Of a stretch of DNA of 64,000 bases, positions 24,201 through 36,798 are shown piece after piece. Numbering within the stretch: position 1 is the first letter of the stretch; every line of letters begins with the position of its first letter. A model generated the notes under the pieces. The model was given only the letters and a program-made list of their open reading frames with translations, ran no database searches and had not been told where the DNA came from. Position numbers and translations under genes: made by a program. This DNA comes from Gossypium raimondii. Lineage: Eukaryota > Streptophyta > Magnoliopsida > Malvales > Malvaceae. The stretch lies in assembly GCF_025698545.1 (NCBI RefSeq), contig NC_068569.1, forward strand, positions 4,774,001 through 4,838,000. The letters run 5' to 3'.

Positions 24201-25400
24201 CCAAAACAAAAAAAATATATTTACCCTAGGGACACCCTCCAACATCCCCAAACCCACCCACCCACCCCAGAAAGAAAGAAATTTCTCAAAATTTTTTTCT
24301 TTTAAAAAGAAAAAGGTAAACAGGCTATCGCAAATAATCAGCTGGATCTAGATGCAGACACTAGGTAGAAAAAGAGCAAGTTCAGCAACCAAAGTTCCTG
24401 ACCAAACAGAAGCAGAAGACTCCAAATTCATTCTTGCTTGTCAAGCTGAATGACCAAAAACATATTGAAAAGAGTAAGTAAATATCCTTGCATCTCTCTA
24501 AATCTTTTCAATCTTTGAAAGTTTGCAAAGAAATTAGATCTATAAATTACCAATCCCTCTTGTAAGGATGCCAAAACATCAACTTCTGCAGAACAGATAT
24601 AAGTACCTGCCAGAAGCATTTGACGTAGCTCTGCATCCTTTTAAGCTAAAGCAAAGAAATGCCACTAGAGATTGAGGACGGTGCATCACAGCTGGAGAGA
24701 TTCATTCAAACAGTGGCAACAAGAGAAGATACCAAAATGGGACCCACAAATACCAAGTATTGAAGATCCCATAGCCGGGCAGCAAAGAAGTAAATCCCAT
24801 AGGTGTAGAAGCAGAAAAGTAATGAGGCAGACCCAGAAGACACCTCAACAAGAAAAAAGAAAAGTATGAATTTTTTAGCAGAGTTCCAGGAATGATTTCT
24901 CAATAAATTTATAGAAGCTTAGGCTTCTTTTCTCCTACCGGAGAAAAAAGACTATGTTCTGGCATAAGATGAAGCAAAGAAAAGCATCATAGAACTAAAG
25001 AAAAACAGAAAGGAACTTATCCAAATCCAAGAGGCCGAGGGCGTTGCCCAATAAAAATAGTATCATTGAAGTCCAAACAAACTAAACACACTTAATCTCA
25101 GTCTCCTCGATAAATTTTACATCCTTGCAGTACTTAGCTCCTGCTTTGTCGGTGTTCCCTTGCACCATTTCTGCACCAAATTCAGAATCAATATTTCACA
25201 CATATACTATAATCACTTTTCAAAAAAAAAAAACACATAATCCAAAACCGCACAGCAATAAATTAAACAAAGATAAGCATGATCAAATGTGTAAGACAGG
25301 TGATGAAATCCTAACCGGTTATATACACTTGCTTATTTATTGGCAGAAAAGATAGCAATCAGAAAGCCTTTCTAGCTACTAGCATAAAGTTCAAGGAACT
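21252..25400. other. Intergenic: 3' UTR region and repeat debris
   Basis: The first several hundred bases include the 3' UTR of the CSLC5-like gene. At 21780-22580 an unclassified repetitive segment carries two related GTG-CGCCGCCC-type stretches (near 22400-22500 and 22550-22575). 22.8-24.3 kb has only short ORFs without recognised homology. The portion just left of 25400 is the likely 3' UTR and flank of the minus-strand SR gene. Confidence 0.4.
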
Positions 25401-26738
25401 TCACCCATTAGCATATGGCAACTCCTCACGACCACGATATGGTGGAGACTTGCTGTGCCCACGCCCACGAGGAGAGGGACTGCGACGTCTTGGAGATCGG
25501 GCACGAGGACTATAACTTCTGCTTCAAATTGGTAAGTATCAATCATTAACACAAAGGCAATCAATGTTTGCTTAGGAGGCCTTACCTGCGTCCATAGCTT
25601 GGGCTACTACGATATCTAGGGCTGCGGCTGCTGCGGCGTCTTCCTGAACCACCACGCATGCGACATTCTCGAGCAAAATGACCAGGCTCACCACACTCAT
25701 AACACTTCAAATCAGAACCACCAGAGCATCCCTGACCACCTCCACGTCCGCCTCTTCCTCTAGAATTATGAGAAAGCTCAACTCTCCAGCCATTCTTGCC
25801 TGATCCAAACACATGATTCATAAAGCTGGTGAAGGACGTTGATCTCAAATGATAAGCTAGATGAAAGAGGAAAAGACTATGACCATGCCAACAAGTTCAC
25901 AGATTTTCGAACTAATAAATAGAACTAGACAGGAAAAAGTGTCAAAAAAAATTCAAAATGTCGATGAGGATGACAAAATCAGTTACAAGTACTTTTTTTA
26001 AATAAAGGTCCCTTCATATGAACCATATTAACAACAATTATGGCAATAATTTGTAACAAAATTGTCATCAAACAGTGTACAGGAACTTCCTTTGCAAACA
26101 TATACATGCAGTTGTAGACATTAGAAAAGCACATTCTTCATTAGGCTCATTGCTGAAGGACACCAAAAAAGTCATATAAAAATCATGATTTTCATCATAA
26201 ACTTCATCCTTCTTATTGATAAAGAAAGAGAAGCTTGATAAATATGTCAATGTGCTAGCTCCTACGTAACCCATTATCTATTTTTTAACAAAAGAGCCAA
26301 AATTTAGCATCTTCCATTTTGAATGAGAAAAGAATCACCAGTAAATAGATAAAACATTAAGGATGCAACTAGCGTCGTAATAAGAAATATGAAGGATGTA
26401 GTTTGGATACCATCTAATTCACGAATTGCATCTTCGGCGTCTCTGCGATCCTCAAAATCAATGAAAGCATAACCAGGTGGCCTTCGAGCAACCCATACAC
26501 TGTTAAAGAAAGTACTTAGCAAATAAAATAGACAACAGTAGACGTAATTACGACAACAAAATCGAGCTCAAAGATATAGACCATTATCCTGTATGATATA
26601 GCATTTCAGAAGAAGAAAAAAAGTAAGGTATACGACAACAATATTCTACCTCCGAATAACTCCAAAGACACGAAACTCGTCTTCAAGGTCCCGCTCCGAA
26701 ACTCGTGGGTCAAGGTTACCCACGTACACACGAGACAT
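25401..26738 (-). CDS. RSZ22: RSZ22-type SR splicing factor (RRM plus zinc knuckle)
   Basis: Nuclear pre-mRNA splicing factor of the plant RSZ (9G8-like) subfamily. Minus-strand exons are 26650-26738, 26411-26499, 25586-25799 and 25401-25518, joining in phase to 169 aa. The RRM occupies about residues 1-70, with RNP2 VYVGNL and RNP1-type GYAFIDFE inside [13 protein letters not shown] Gly/Arg-rich linker follows, then one CCHC zinc knuckle ([14 protein letters not shown]), then an RS-rich tail ([19 protein letters not shown]... [15 protein letters not shown]) ending PYANG. Related RSZ22 proteins usually run about 10 residues further (NGLK...RSRS) and to nearly 200 aa, so this copy is slightly short. 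Intron 2 is about 611 bp, the long-intron position where SR genes are often alternatively spliced. A leader intron around 26768-26958 is likely but not proven. Confidence 0.92.
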
Positions 26739-27879
26739 TGTTTCTTTTTGGGATTCAAAAGAAAGCTATAAAATAATTCCAACGTTATTCAAGTTTACGT
26801 TCAACAAAGAATAAATAAATTAAATGAAAAGAAAAACAGGGATATACAAAAGTACAGATACCAAACAAAATCGAAAGATAAAAAGAAAAAGTGATTTCAA
26901 AACCTAATTATACTTATGAAAAGAGAAAGAAAGAAAGAAAGAACTGAAGTGTGAACCTGGTGAGTTGTGAGTGTCGCGAAGGAGAAAACGGCGGCTTCCG
27001 CCCTTAGGCTCGACCGGCAAAGTTAGGGCTTTCGATATTTTTCGGGGGAAAAATTAGGAAGTTGGTGTTATTCCAATTTCAAGGCTTCATATACAACGGA
27101 AAATGGCTCCAAAAATAAGCCCATCAAGGAGTATCATTTGGATCCATTGGGTTGTGGATTAGTTGTTAAACCTTTCCCTCTCCTCATGCCTGAATTACAA
27201 GGAAAACACTACTCTTGCAAACAAGTATTTCAAATGTAAGTTTATAAACATTTGTATTGTAATAGTAAATTTTTCAATAAATAATTATTTATCTAATTAA
27301 ATCAACAAAAGAAATTGAAGTTTTCAAATTCCAAAATCATAAACTATGACTCCAAATTGTTTTGGGAGTTGCGATCAATCAAACTCCAAGGATTAGTCAA
27401 ATCAGAAAGAAAGAAAGGAGGGAGGGACCACCCCAAGGATGCAGCAGAGTGCAAGAAGAAGTACCATAGGAAGATAAGATAGGATTTAAGATAATGATGA
27501 AAGAGAGGAACCAGAACCATCCTCCTATCTACGGCCCCCTTCCCTTCCCTTCCCTGTCCTTAAATTGCACTCAAGATCTCACCACCACATCCATGCCTCA
27601 GCTGCCCTTTTTCCTCATTTAACCTACTAAACAAAACTCTATCCTACCCTTCTACTCCAGCAATTTTTCTAATTTCATTTCCCACCATTTTGTTTTCTCT
27701 TTTCTTGCGCTTTCTATCAAGGCCTTTATTTTATGTACTGTGTTACGTATCTTTAGCATTATTTTTTGAAGTTTCTTATCTCTACTGTACTAAAATTCTA
27801 GATTGTTGATGAATTAACTTATTACAATATTAAATGATAAAATAAAACCTTAAAATAAATAGATAGCAATTTTATATTG
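26739..27879. other. Leader/promoter of the RSZ22-like gene and spacer
   Basis: Contains the untranslated leader of the minus-strand SR gene up to about 27040, where a GC-richer block precedes AT-rich DNA. Beyond it is intergenic sequence with a CCCTTCC-repeat pyrimidine stretch near 27536-27555. No other gene seen. Confidence 0.45.
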
Positions 27880-28456
27880 GAGGTGATCATAGACTGCATC
27901 AGGCTTTAATAAAATTTTAGGTCTATTTTTTAAGTCTGAAAATATGGGTTTAAAATTTTATCTAAATTCGGTCTGGATAAAAATGTTAAAGCTCGAATCC
28001 GGTCTGTTCGTATTAAAATTTTTTATATTATTATTTTTATATAAAAATAAATCTTAAAAAATGTAATACATTAAATACACTAATAACATTAAAATAAATG
28101 TTTTCAATAAATTGAAAATAAATTAAAAAATTATTTATACTTAAATAACACTAAGATAAATATAACTTAACAAGTAAATATCTCTAAAATAATAGTAAAA
28201 TTAATAATAAAATAAGAGTTATACAATATCCAAACAATAACAGCAAAATAATTGCAATATAATAGTGAAACAACAACAGAGTTTTTTTTTTACAAATTCA
28301 GACCGGATTTGGGTCAAAAAAAGCTTACTCGAGGCTCGACCTATTTAGAAAACGGGTCCTATTTTTTGCCTAAGCTCATTTTTTAGATCTATATTTTTTC
28401 TCAAATCTTTTTTTTATTTTTTGAACAAACCTTCAAGTCGGATCCATGATCAGATC
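27880..28456. mobile_element. AT-rich relative of the terminal-inverted-repeat element, copy 2
   Basis: Starts GAGGTGATCATAGACTGC and ends with the complement GATCTGATCATGGAT, so the termini match the GAGGTGCTCATGGG family at 8842-9192 in decayed form. The middle contains TTTTTTATATTATTATTTTT and, near the right end, a poly-T run followed by GACCGGATTTGGGTC. The same order of blocks occurs at 58555-59126. Non-coding. Confidence 0.65.
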
Positions 28457-28578
28457 TATTCTATTAAAAAACTATTAAAAGATTAAATAAATCGCTTTTT
28501 CTTTCTTTCTTTTTTTCTTCTTTTTTTAAGAATTCCAGTTATCCAAAAAGACACTTTATCGCGTGTACATTGCATTTC

Positions 28579-28734
28579 TTAATGTGAGTTTGGATGGGCG
28601 GTGCGTTTACCTGCAGTTAGTGTAAAAACAACGGTGGCGGTGAGATTAGATATTGTAGCGATACTGTAGCGTGAGACAAAAAGTAAGCTAAACGCACTGC
28701 ACCGCACCCAATCGCCTATCCAAACCCACCCTTA
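28579..28734. mobile_element. 150-bp Tourist-like (PIF/Harbinger) MITE, copy 2
   Basis: The body is 28582-28731, flanked by TTA on both sides (28579-28581 and 28732-28734). It is inverted relative to the copy at 6247-6396, exactly the same length and very similar throughout, for example GATTAGATATTGTAGCGATA, whose complement is at 6311-6335. The left-end G is mutated to A (ATGTGAGTTTGG for GGGTGAGTTTGG). Confidence 0.88.
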
Positions 28735-31700
28735 GTCACTAATTTTGTAACCGCAAAAATGACAACTTTCATTACTTTCTGGCTGCATAAAATTTTCTAT
28801 CACCGAACACCATTCAATGGCAACAAAAATATTATTTATAAAATAAATATATTATTATAGATTATTTTTAAGGTTTATGATTTTATATAATAATAAGATT
28901 TGAAACTAATATATTAACTTTAACATTACAATCAAAACTTCATTTGTTTATTATAAAAATATTAATAAATATATTTTTATATAATTTTTCACTCATTACT
29001 ATAATTTAATATATATATTTATTTAGATTAAATCATTGACCGAATTAATGTTACGAGTAAACTGAACACCAACTCAATTAAGAAAAATCCGTCAATATAT
29101 TAATCAATTCAACTAAAATCTCACTTTGATTTTAATATAGTAATATTGAATAAGTGAAGTTTCTGGAGTCAATATCTGATGCTTCTTCCTTCCCAAACAA
29201 AACCAAGTTGGGGAATCAGTATATATGATTAATTGCCCACTTGCATTATTAGTGGATCCAAAACTAGTACCCAGCTTCTTCTTTTTTTATTCCAACTTGT
29301 CGCTCGATATATATGAATATCGCTCGTACAACCAACTATGAGCTAACCTCTTCCCTACCATAATAAAAAATTGATAATATTTATATTTTTATACCATATT
29401 TAAATTATTGATGGAGTTAACAGAATATTAATTCAAATAAAAAATTTAAACTAATTTTTCTAAATAAAAAATATTTTAATTTATTTATATATTTCAGTAA
29501 TTTTATAATATAATATAATTAATATTTTTAAAATAAATAATTTAAACATGAATGGACGATTTAATAAAAACTGGGAAAATAAATCACAAAACGCAAATTT
29601 TAATACCAGCAAAAGAATCACAAATTTCTGGCAGAAGAAAGTGATTATATACTAGAAAAAAACAAAGCATGTATATATAGTAGGACCAAATTTAGTAGGC
29701 AGAAAATAAATATAAGTGGGATAATTTTATATTTAGTAGATCAGCTTAGGTATTTGCAACATAAACCCCTCCACATTTTTTTTAAATTTTTATAAGGCCT
29801 TTTTTATTATTTTAGTTCCTATAGTTTATTCTCAATTCAAAACAACTTAACAATATTATCTACATTAGTTACTATAAATATCTTAATTACTTAAAGAACT
29901 TGTCTTATTGTTCCCTTTTGATTTATAAAATTAACATAAACATTTTAATATTTGTGATTTTAATACTTACATTAACACAATTTATTATTATATTTAAAAA
30001 CTATATTTTGTAATTTTAACTGACCATTGAAAAGTTAACTAATATACATTTGTTTTCAGATATGAAATGTAAATTAAAATAAAATATAAGTACTACATTT
30101 TAAATTTTATATTTTGTAATTCAAAATAAATTAATTATGTTTTGGTTAAAAAATAAATTTATTAAATGGTTTTCTAATACGTAATGTTCAATAAACACAA
30201 TTATAAAAAAAATAAATGCTTAATATTATTTTAACATTTTTCTATCAAAATTTAATATTTATTTAACTTTATTCGATAATTTAAGCATTTTAGCGAAAGG
30301 TACCATCTTTTAATTTTTCAAAACAATATATCATCTTTTTTAACTTCGAATATATGGTCACAAATAGCCATTAATTCAAATTTATTTTAAATATTAAAAT
30401 TTTTGGTACATAAAATATTAAAATTTTATTCTCAACTTATATCCATCATAGTATAAACTATAAATACTCTAAAAATTAAATTTTAATTTTAATTTTCAAT
30501 CATAATATTTTGAAATGTTAAAAATATTGTAATAAGTTTTAACAAATAAATATAATATATTTTATTGTTTCTTTTAATGAAATTTTGACTAAAATGTTAA
30601 AATTTTAGATATGACAACTTGAATAACAATTCGATGTACTTAATGCTATTTTTTTATGAATTTTAAATATTTTATTTTTATATTTTTAAAAATTATTTAT
30701 TGACGTGATATATAAGATAAATAGTATCATGTCATACATGTGGATTGCCATGTAGGTTGTCACACCAACATCATTAAAAATTAATGTTTTAATCAGCATT
30801 ATAGAGAAAAAATAATAATTTAACTCTTTTTTCTTTTGGGGTAAAATTTAAATAAAAAATTAAATTGACAAAAAATATAAATAGTGAAAACTAAATAAAA
30901 ATATAATTACTATATAAAATCCAACTTAGATCATTAATAGAAAAACCTTGCGAATTAGATTTGTGGGACGCGGAAAGCATCAATGTTTCTACTTTTAACA
31001 ATAAACTGATTTTATGTAATTAGTTTTGAGGATTAACAATGGGCTAGCCGGTAATAAACCCAAAAAAGAAAAAATAGAATAATATCAATGGAGAAATTAA
31101 AAAAGAAAAAAACATTATGACTACAAAATTTTTAGATTATTTGAGGCATCCACAAAACCTTAAAAAGAAAAGAAAACAGCAGAGCGATATAATCCTTTTG
31201 AATAATCTCATTATAGGTTCTGATCATCCCAACCCATAAATAAGAGAAACAATGCCTATACCAGTTAAGCTAAGACTCAATCGACTTGTTTGATATAATC
31301 TTAAACCTTAATTAATTACACAAAATGGAAAGAATTATATATATCAGATATATATACCTTATTTAGTAGCACCGGTTAAGATGTTGTTAATATTATTATA
31401 CATAAAAAAAAAATCTAGGTAATTAATGCATGTATCGGTTAAGCAAATCCAACATTTAATTAGCCTCAAATGAGATTATTGTTCCACAAAGCCTTAGCCA
31501 ATTAAATTAACAACTTAAGCTTCCAACACAATTTTCTGGATTTGAAACATGGAGTAGTGTGAAATCTACATAGTTAAATGGTCCTTATTTTCAAAGTATG
31601 CATGTGCGTGCATTTCTTCAAGAAATCTACAAGTCAACCATAAAATAAAAGAGAAGTCAATAAATACAAAGGGTTGATGGTCCTTCAACATAAATATATT

Positions 31701-31950
31701 TTGTTTTTTTTTTTCAAAACTTGTGAGGCAAGCAAGGGATTAACTATAATTAACATTTAACCCCTTTTTTATGTAAAAATTAATTTCCCAGACCCTCCAA
31801 TCAAAATTAGAAGGATCGAGGAGCATGATTTACATGAGCACACTTCACATCAAATGCTGGTCCACCAGTCCCTATCAATATTTGTAGGTTGATGTTTACT
31901 TGCTTAAAGCTAATCTGTTTCGCATTAATGTCACCTGGTCTCTCTCCCTC
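28735..31950. other. AT-rich spacer
   Basis: About 3.2 kb of very AT-rich intergenic DNA without recognisable genes, RNA genes or structured repeats. Short ORFs here are unsupported. Confidence 0.5.
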
Positions 31951-31956
31951 TCCTTG

Positions 31957-31962
31957 TATAAA
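31957..31962 (+). promoter_or_regulatory. Candidate TATA box of the CYP714 gene
   Basis: TATAAA within CTTGTATAAACATC lies 83 bp before the start codon at 32045 and just after a CT-rich stretch, a plausible spacing for a plant core promoter with a short leader. Inference only. Confidence 0.45.
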
Positions 31963-32044
31963 CATCAGCTAGTAACATGTATCCATCATATTATATATAT
32001 ATATATATTAATGTATAGCTCTCCTCTACTAGTTATAGGAAGAA

Positions 32045-35000
32045 ATGGAGTTGCCTGATCTTGTGGTGATCTCGAAAGCCCTTTTCTCGGTAGCCCTAGC
32101 AAGTGCCGTTTGTTACGTCTTCCATTACTATACCAGGAGCTGGCTGAGGTCTCAAAGGCTTAGAAAAAAGCTGTGCATGCAAGGCATCAAAGGACCACCT
32201 CCTGGTTTTGTGTATGGAAATGTAGCAGAGATGCAGCAAATCCAGTTAAAGGCAAAGAAGACACGGAACCACTCTGAAATTGTTGCTCATGACTATACTT
32301 CAACCCTCTTCCCATATCTTGATCATTGGAGAAAAGAATATGGTAAGTGCCTTACATATTTCATTTACATACATACGATACAACTAGAAACAATACATTT
32401 TTCTATGCTTTCTGCAATATGCATGATAGATCAGTTGGTTTTTTTTTTTTTTTTTTTTTATGTTGGGAGTGTTTGTTTTGTAAGGGTGCTTATTTATGGC
32501 AAATGCTGTAAGAGGTTTGCCTTGTTACGAAAAGTATCGCTTTATAAATTACCATTTTCCGATGGCTAAAAGAACGAGACTTTTTGTCTTCACCTTTTGT
32601 ATTCTTCCAGCTTTCATAAAGAGTTTTTGAAGTGAACGCAAACACTTACTTTACATATAGCATCTGCTGCATCTGTTTCTTGATGATTCATGATGCTATA
32701 TATTCACTTCTTTTTTTATACGAGATTTACCCATAGCTCCTCTTTAATCTTTAAATCGAATCCATATTCTCAATAAAGTTTGTAATTATAGAAGAAAAAA
32801 AACATCTAAGGCAAAGAGAGGTAGATGCGGTTGGGGCATTAAAGAAGGGAGAATGATGATGGGCAAATAATGTCCTGACTCCTGAGTTTGACCGTTGAGC
32901 AGGCCCCCATTTCCACTACGTCATCGCATAAACTATATATTACTCAAGCCGGCAAGTAATTTCTTTTTATTTTTCATGTTGTTCTTCAAATTTTTATATG
33001 GGCGTCCTTAAAATAAAAAACTTTCTTCTACATTAATTCAAAATTAAAATTTAATTTGTACTACTACTACTACTACAATATATATAACCTGGAAAACCAA
33101 TGATTATAAATTCTTGATTTATGAAGAAATAGTTTTGGTATATTTCAATTTGCTCTCCCATCTTTAGGATATTCCATTGGTTCATTATTGGGTTAAAAGT
33201 TTGAAGTTTATGAGTAAATATTTTAATTGTTTTAATTATTAATGTTAGATTAAATATTTTATATTATTTGGGCATATAGTAGCATAAGTGATAGTAACAT
33301 CTAAACCTAATTAGTAAACTAAGAGGAAGCTAAGTTAAATACAACTTCTTATTATATGGAACTATTTTATAGATTAGGTGGAATTAATATAATGGTAACC
33401 TCATCAAAATAAGGATGACATTTCATTTTTAATTCAAAAAGAACCCGTAGGAAAACCATACTTGTTACTATTTGATTAATTGTATTCATTTCAATAAGAG
33501 AAAATTTTCAAATAAATATTCATTTAAAGAGGTGACTTTTGTATTTCACATCATCCAACGTAGAATACAAAATCTATATAAATTTTTTATTTTTCATATT
33601 ATTTATTAACAATATCTATATATTTTCACAGGTATATAGTGCACTATTTCTTTTATCTCCAAGTCCATAACATGATCTGTATATGTCACAAATTTCATAG
33701 AAATGCATTTTAAAGTACAAATTACCTAAAAAATGTTCATAGAAATGCATTATTTCCATAGAAAATGGGATTAGGTGACATGTTAAAGAAGAAATGATTT
33801 TAGTAGTTTAGAAGAGTTGAGATTTTAGAATAAATCCGTTCTGTATGTAGGTTTAATTCTGTTTTTAGTCTGAGTACTCTTTAGAGTTCTAAAATTAGGT
33901 CTCTTTGCTTTTATTTATAGAAATTTAGTTTATTTATCTGTTTGATTTGAAAATGCATTCATAACATTGTTAATGGGTTTCCATCAAATACAAATGTGTC
34001 ATTTTATTATTTAAGAGTAATTTGAAAATTAAAATCTAATTGATAGCACATATTCAAATTTAATAGCAATTCGTTAATAATATTGAGGGACAAAATTTCT
34101 AAATTTCAAAGAGTATAGGGGTTAGGACATAATTAGACATACATATATGTACATACGTACGTACTTATGTACGTACTGTATGTACGAAGATGATGTTGTC
34201 ATTAATGAAAAGAAGTTGAAATGAATTGTGAACGCAGGTTCGATATACACATATTCAACGGGGCTTAGGCAACACCTATACGTGAACGACCTGGAAATAG
34301 TGAAGGAAATGAACCAGTTGAATACCTTGCAGTTGGGCAAGGATGCTTATATGACCAAAGCACTCCAACCCATGCTTGGCAATGGCGTTATAAGATCCAA
34401 TGGCCAATTCTGGGCCCATCAAAGGAAGATCATTGCGCCAGAGTTCTTCATGGACAAGGTTAAGGTAATACCACTTATACTTCCATTCATCTCCTTCATA
34501 TTATACCGTACAGGATTTGTACCAACTATATTGGTCTAAAAGGCTGAATGCTTATATATATGTTATGTAAATCTCTAAGGGCATGGTGGGGCTGATGGTG
34601 GAATCGACAGTGCCATTGCTAAAAAAGTGGGAAGCTATGATTGATGCAGGCGGTGGTTTGGCAGCTGAAATTAATGTGGATGAGGATTTGAGGAGTGTTT
34701 CAGCTGATGTTATTGCAAGGGCATGTTTTGGGAGCTCTTATGTTAAAGGCAAACAGATTTTCTCCAAGCTTAGGACCATTCAAACCACCATTACCAAACA
34801 AGGCTTTCTTTTTGGCCTCAATGGTTCAAGGTACAATATTTCAATAAATATACACACAGACTCGCACACTTGCACACCCATTGTTTCAATTTGCATGCAG
34901 TAAAAGACATCATATATATATATATCTGAGTTGGCAGATTTTTTCCCAACAAGAAGGTCAGCAATTTAGAAAGAGAGGTGGAATTGTTAATTTGGGAGAC

Positions 35001-35817
35001 CGTGAAACGACGACAGCAAGAATGCGTAGACAAATCTTCAGGTCAAAAGGATTTAATGCAGCTAATATTAGAAAGTGCTGTGAATGAAGCGGGTGTAGGG
35101 CCAGGCGCGGGTTCGCCACAGAAGTTTATAGTCGATAACTGCAAGAACATATATTTTGCTGGTCACGAAACAACTGCTATCACTGCCTCCTGGTGTTTGA
35201 TGCTACTTGCCTTGTATCCAGAGTGGCAATCTCGTATTCAAGCAGAGGTGGCTCAAGTTTGCGACAATGGCTTGCCTGATGCAGATTCTGTTTCTCGATT
35301 GAAAACGGTAAATATATGCATCGTCTCTTTTCTTATTTGCTTCCTGTAAGTTGGTTTGCCTGCCACATATAAGTTGCTGCCATATATGAAGGTGACTATG
35401 GTGATTCAAGAAGCCATGCGACTGTACCCAGCAGCAGCATTCGTGTCAAGGGAGGCACTGGAAGATACTCGAATCGGGAACATTTTGGTTCCAAAAGGGG
35501 TATGCATTTGGACTCTGATTCCAACTTTGCATAGGGATCCTGAAATATGGGGAGCAGATGCCAATGAGTTCAAACCTGATAGGTTCATCAATGGCGTCTC
35601 CAAAGCTTGCAAATCCCCACAAGGCTATATTCCATTTGGTTTAGGCACTCGGTTGTGCTTGGGTAAGAACTTCGCGATGGTTCAATTGAAGGTTCTTCTA
35701 TCCCTTATTGTCTCCAAGTTTACGTTCTCTCTATCTCCAAGTTATCACCATTCTCCTGCTTTTAGGATGCTTGTTGAACCCGAACATGGTGTATATATCA
35801 AAATACAAAAGATCTGA
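32045..35817 (+). CDS. CYP714: Cytochrome P450 of the CYP714 family
   Basis: Haem-thiolate mono-oxygenase, anchored in the ER by its N-terminus. CYP714 members oxidise and usually deactivate gibberellin-type diterpenes (family knowledge; the substrate here is inferred). Exons 32045-32342, 34238-34464, 34580-34830, 34938-35307 and 35392-35817 join in phase to 523 aa, a normal length. Seen in order: a hydrophobic anchor (residues about 8-30), [37 protein letters not shown] (helix C), [12 protein letters not shown] (helix I oxygen-binding motif), EAMRLYPAA (ExxR), FKPDRF, and the haem loop [11 protein letters not shown] with its Cys ligand, ending at TGA 35815. Intron 1 is long (about 1.9 kb), AT-rich, with a T-run near 32441. 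No lesion seen. Confidence 0.95.
34147..34186. repeat. GTAC-rich palindromic run in CYP714 intron 1
   Basis: A stretch of overlapping TACGTAC, GTACATACGTAC and GTACGTACTGTATGTAC words about 50 bp before the exon 2 acceptor; self-complementary simple sequence. Confidence 0.6.
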
Positions 35818-36798
35818 TACTGCCACACTCTACTGGCTTTGAGCCTGAATATTATTAGTGTATGAAATGAAGCTTTTTATATATGTAATTTATTTTTTTA
35901 TATGTTTCATGAAAGAAATAGAAGCGTACGTTGTTTCATAACATGTAATGCCATTTGGTTAACATTGATAGTTCGTCTTCTTAATGGATTGAGAAACGGG
36001 ACAGGCAAATAATTCTGAGAACCAGCTAGTCAGTCTATAGTTGTATTACACAAGTTTTAAACCAGGCAGTCTGGGATTTGAATACCACCCCACACACACA
36101 CACACATGCACTCGCATTCTCTCTCTCTCTTATTTCATGCGTGCATACATGCGCAGCGCAGACGCATGATATATATTAAACACTAGAATACAGATTCAGG
36201 ATTATGCCAACAGAGGGGCAGAAAGGAGGGATGCGGGTGAGAAAGAGAGATGTGTAAGTAGCAAGCAGTGGAAAAAATATATATAAGGTTAGACAAGCAC
36301 AAACTGTAAATGAAAATATATGCTAACAATGCACATGGAACACTTCTTAAAACGCAGCATTTCTTTTTGTGTAGTATAACTTGTAGACATTTCTTAACTA
36401 CACTAAGCATCTTACAACCTTTGGTTGATTCAAACTGAAGAATCCTTAAAACTCTGTCCTAAATATTTGTAACAAGAATTTTTCCTTATTGGACATAACC
36501 AAGCTACCTGAGAAGTGCAGGCAAATAAAAAATTGCAAATCAAAGTTACCTGGTTGAGCTAAAAAAGAATCAATGGATAAAAGGACTAAGGAGCCAAGTA
36601 TGTATTTAAATTCAAAATCATGGTTGGGGCTCCTTGCTAAACTTCTACACAAAATCAATGGATAACCTGCACGAAAGTAAGACCATAAACTCTGAGATAT
36701 AGTGGAAAACCAGGAAGGTTAAAGATTAACTTGTTTGCTAACCACAATCCTTGAACCTAATTAGATCCGGGAAAAAGGCCACTGACCAGATTGACTTG
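35818..36798. other. Intergenic between convergent genes
   Basis: 3' UTR of the plus-strand P450 followed by the 3' UTR of the minus-strand coiled-coil gene. Includes short CA and CT microsatellites near 36092-36137. No gene seen. Confidence 0.55.
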
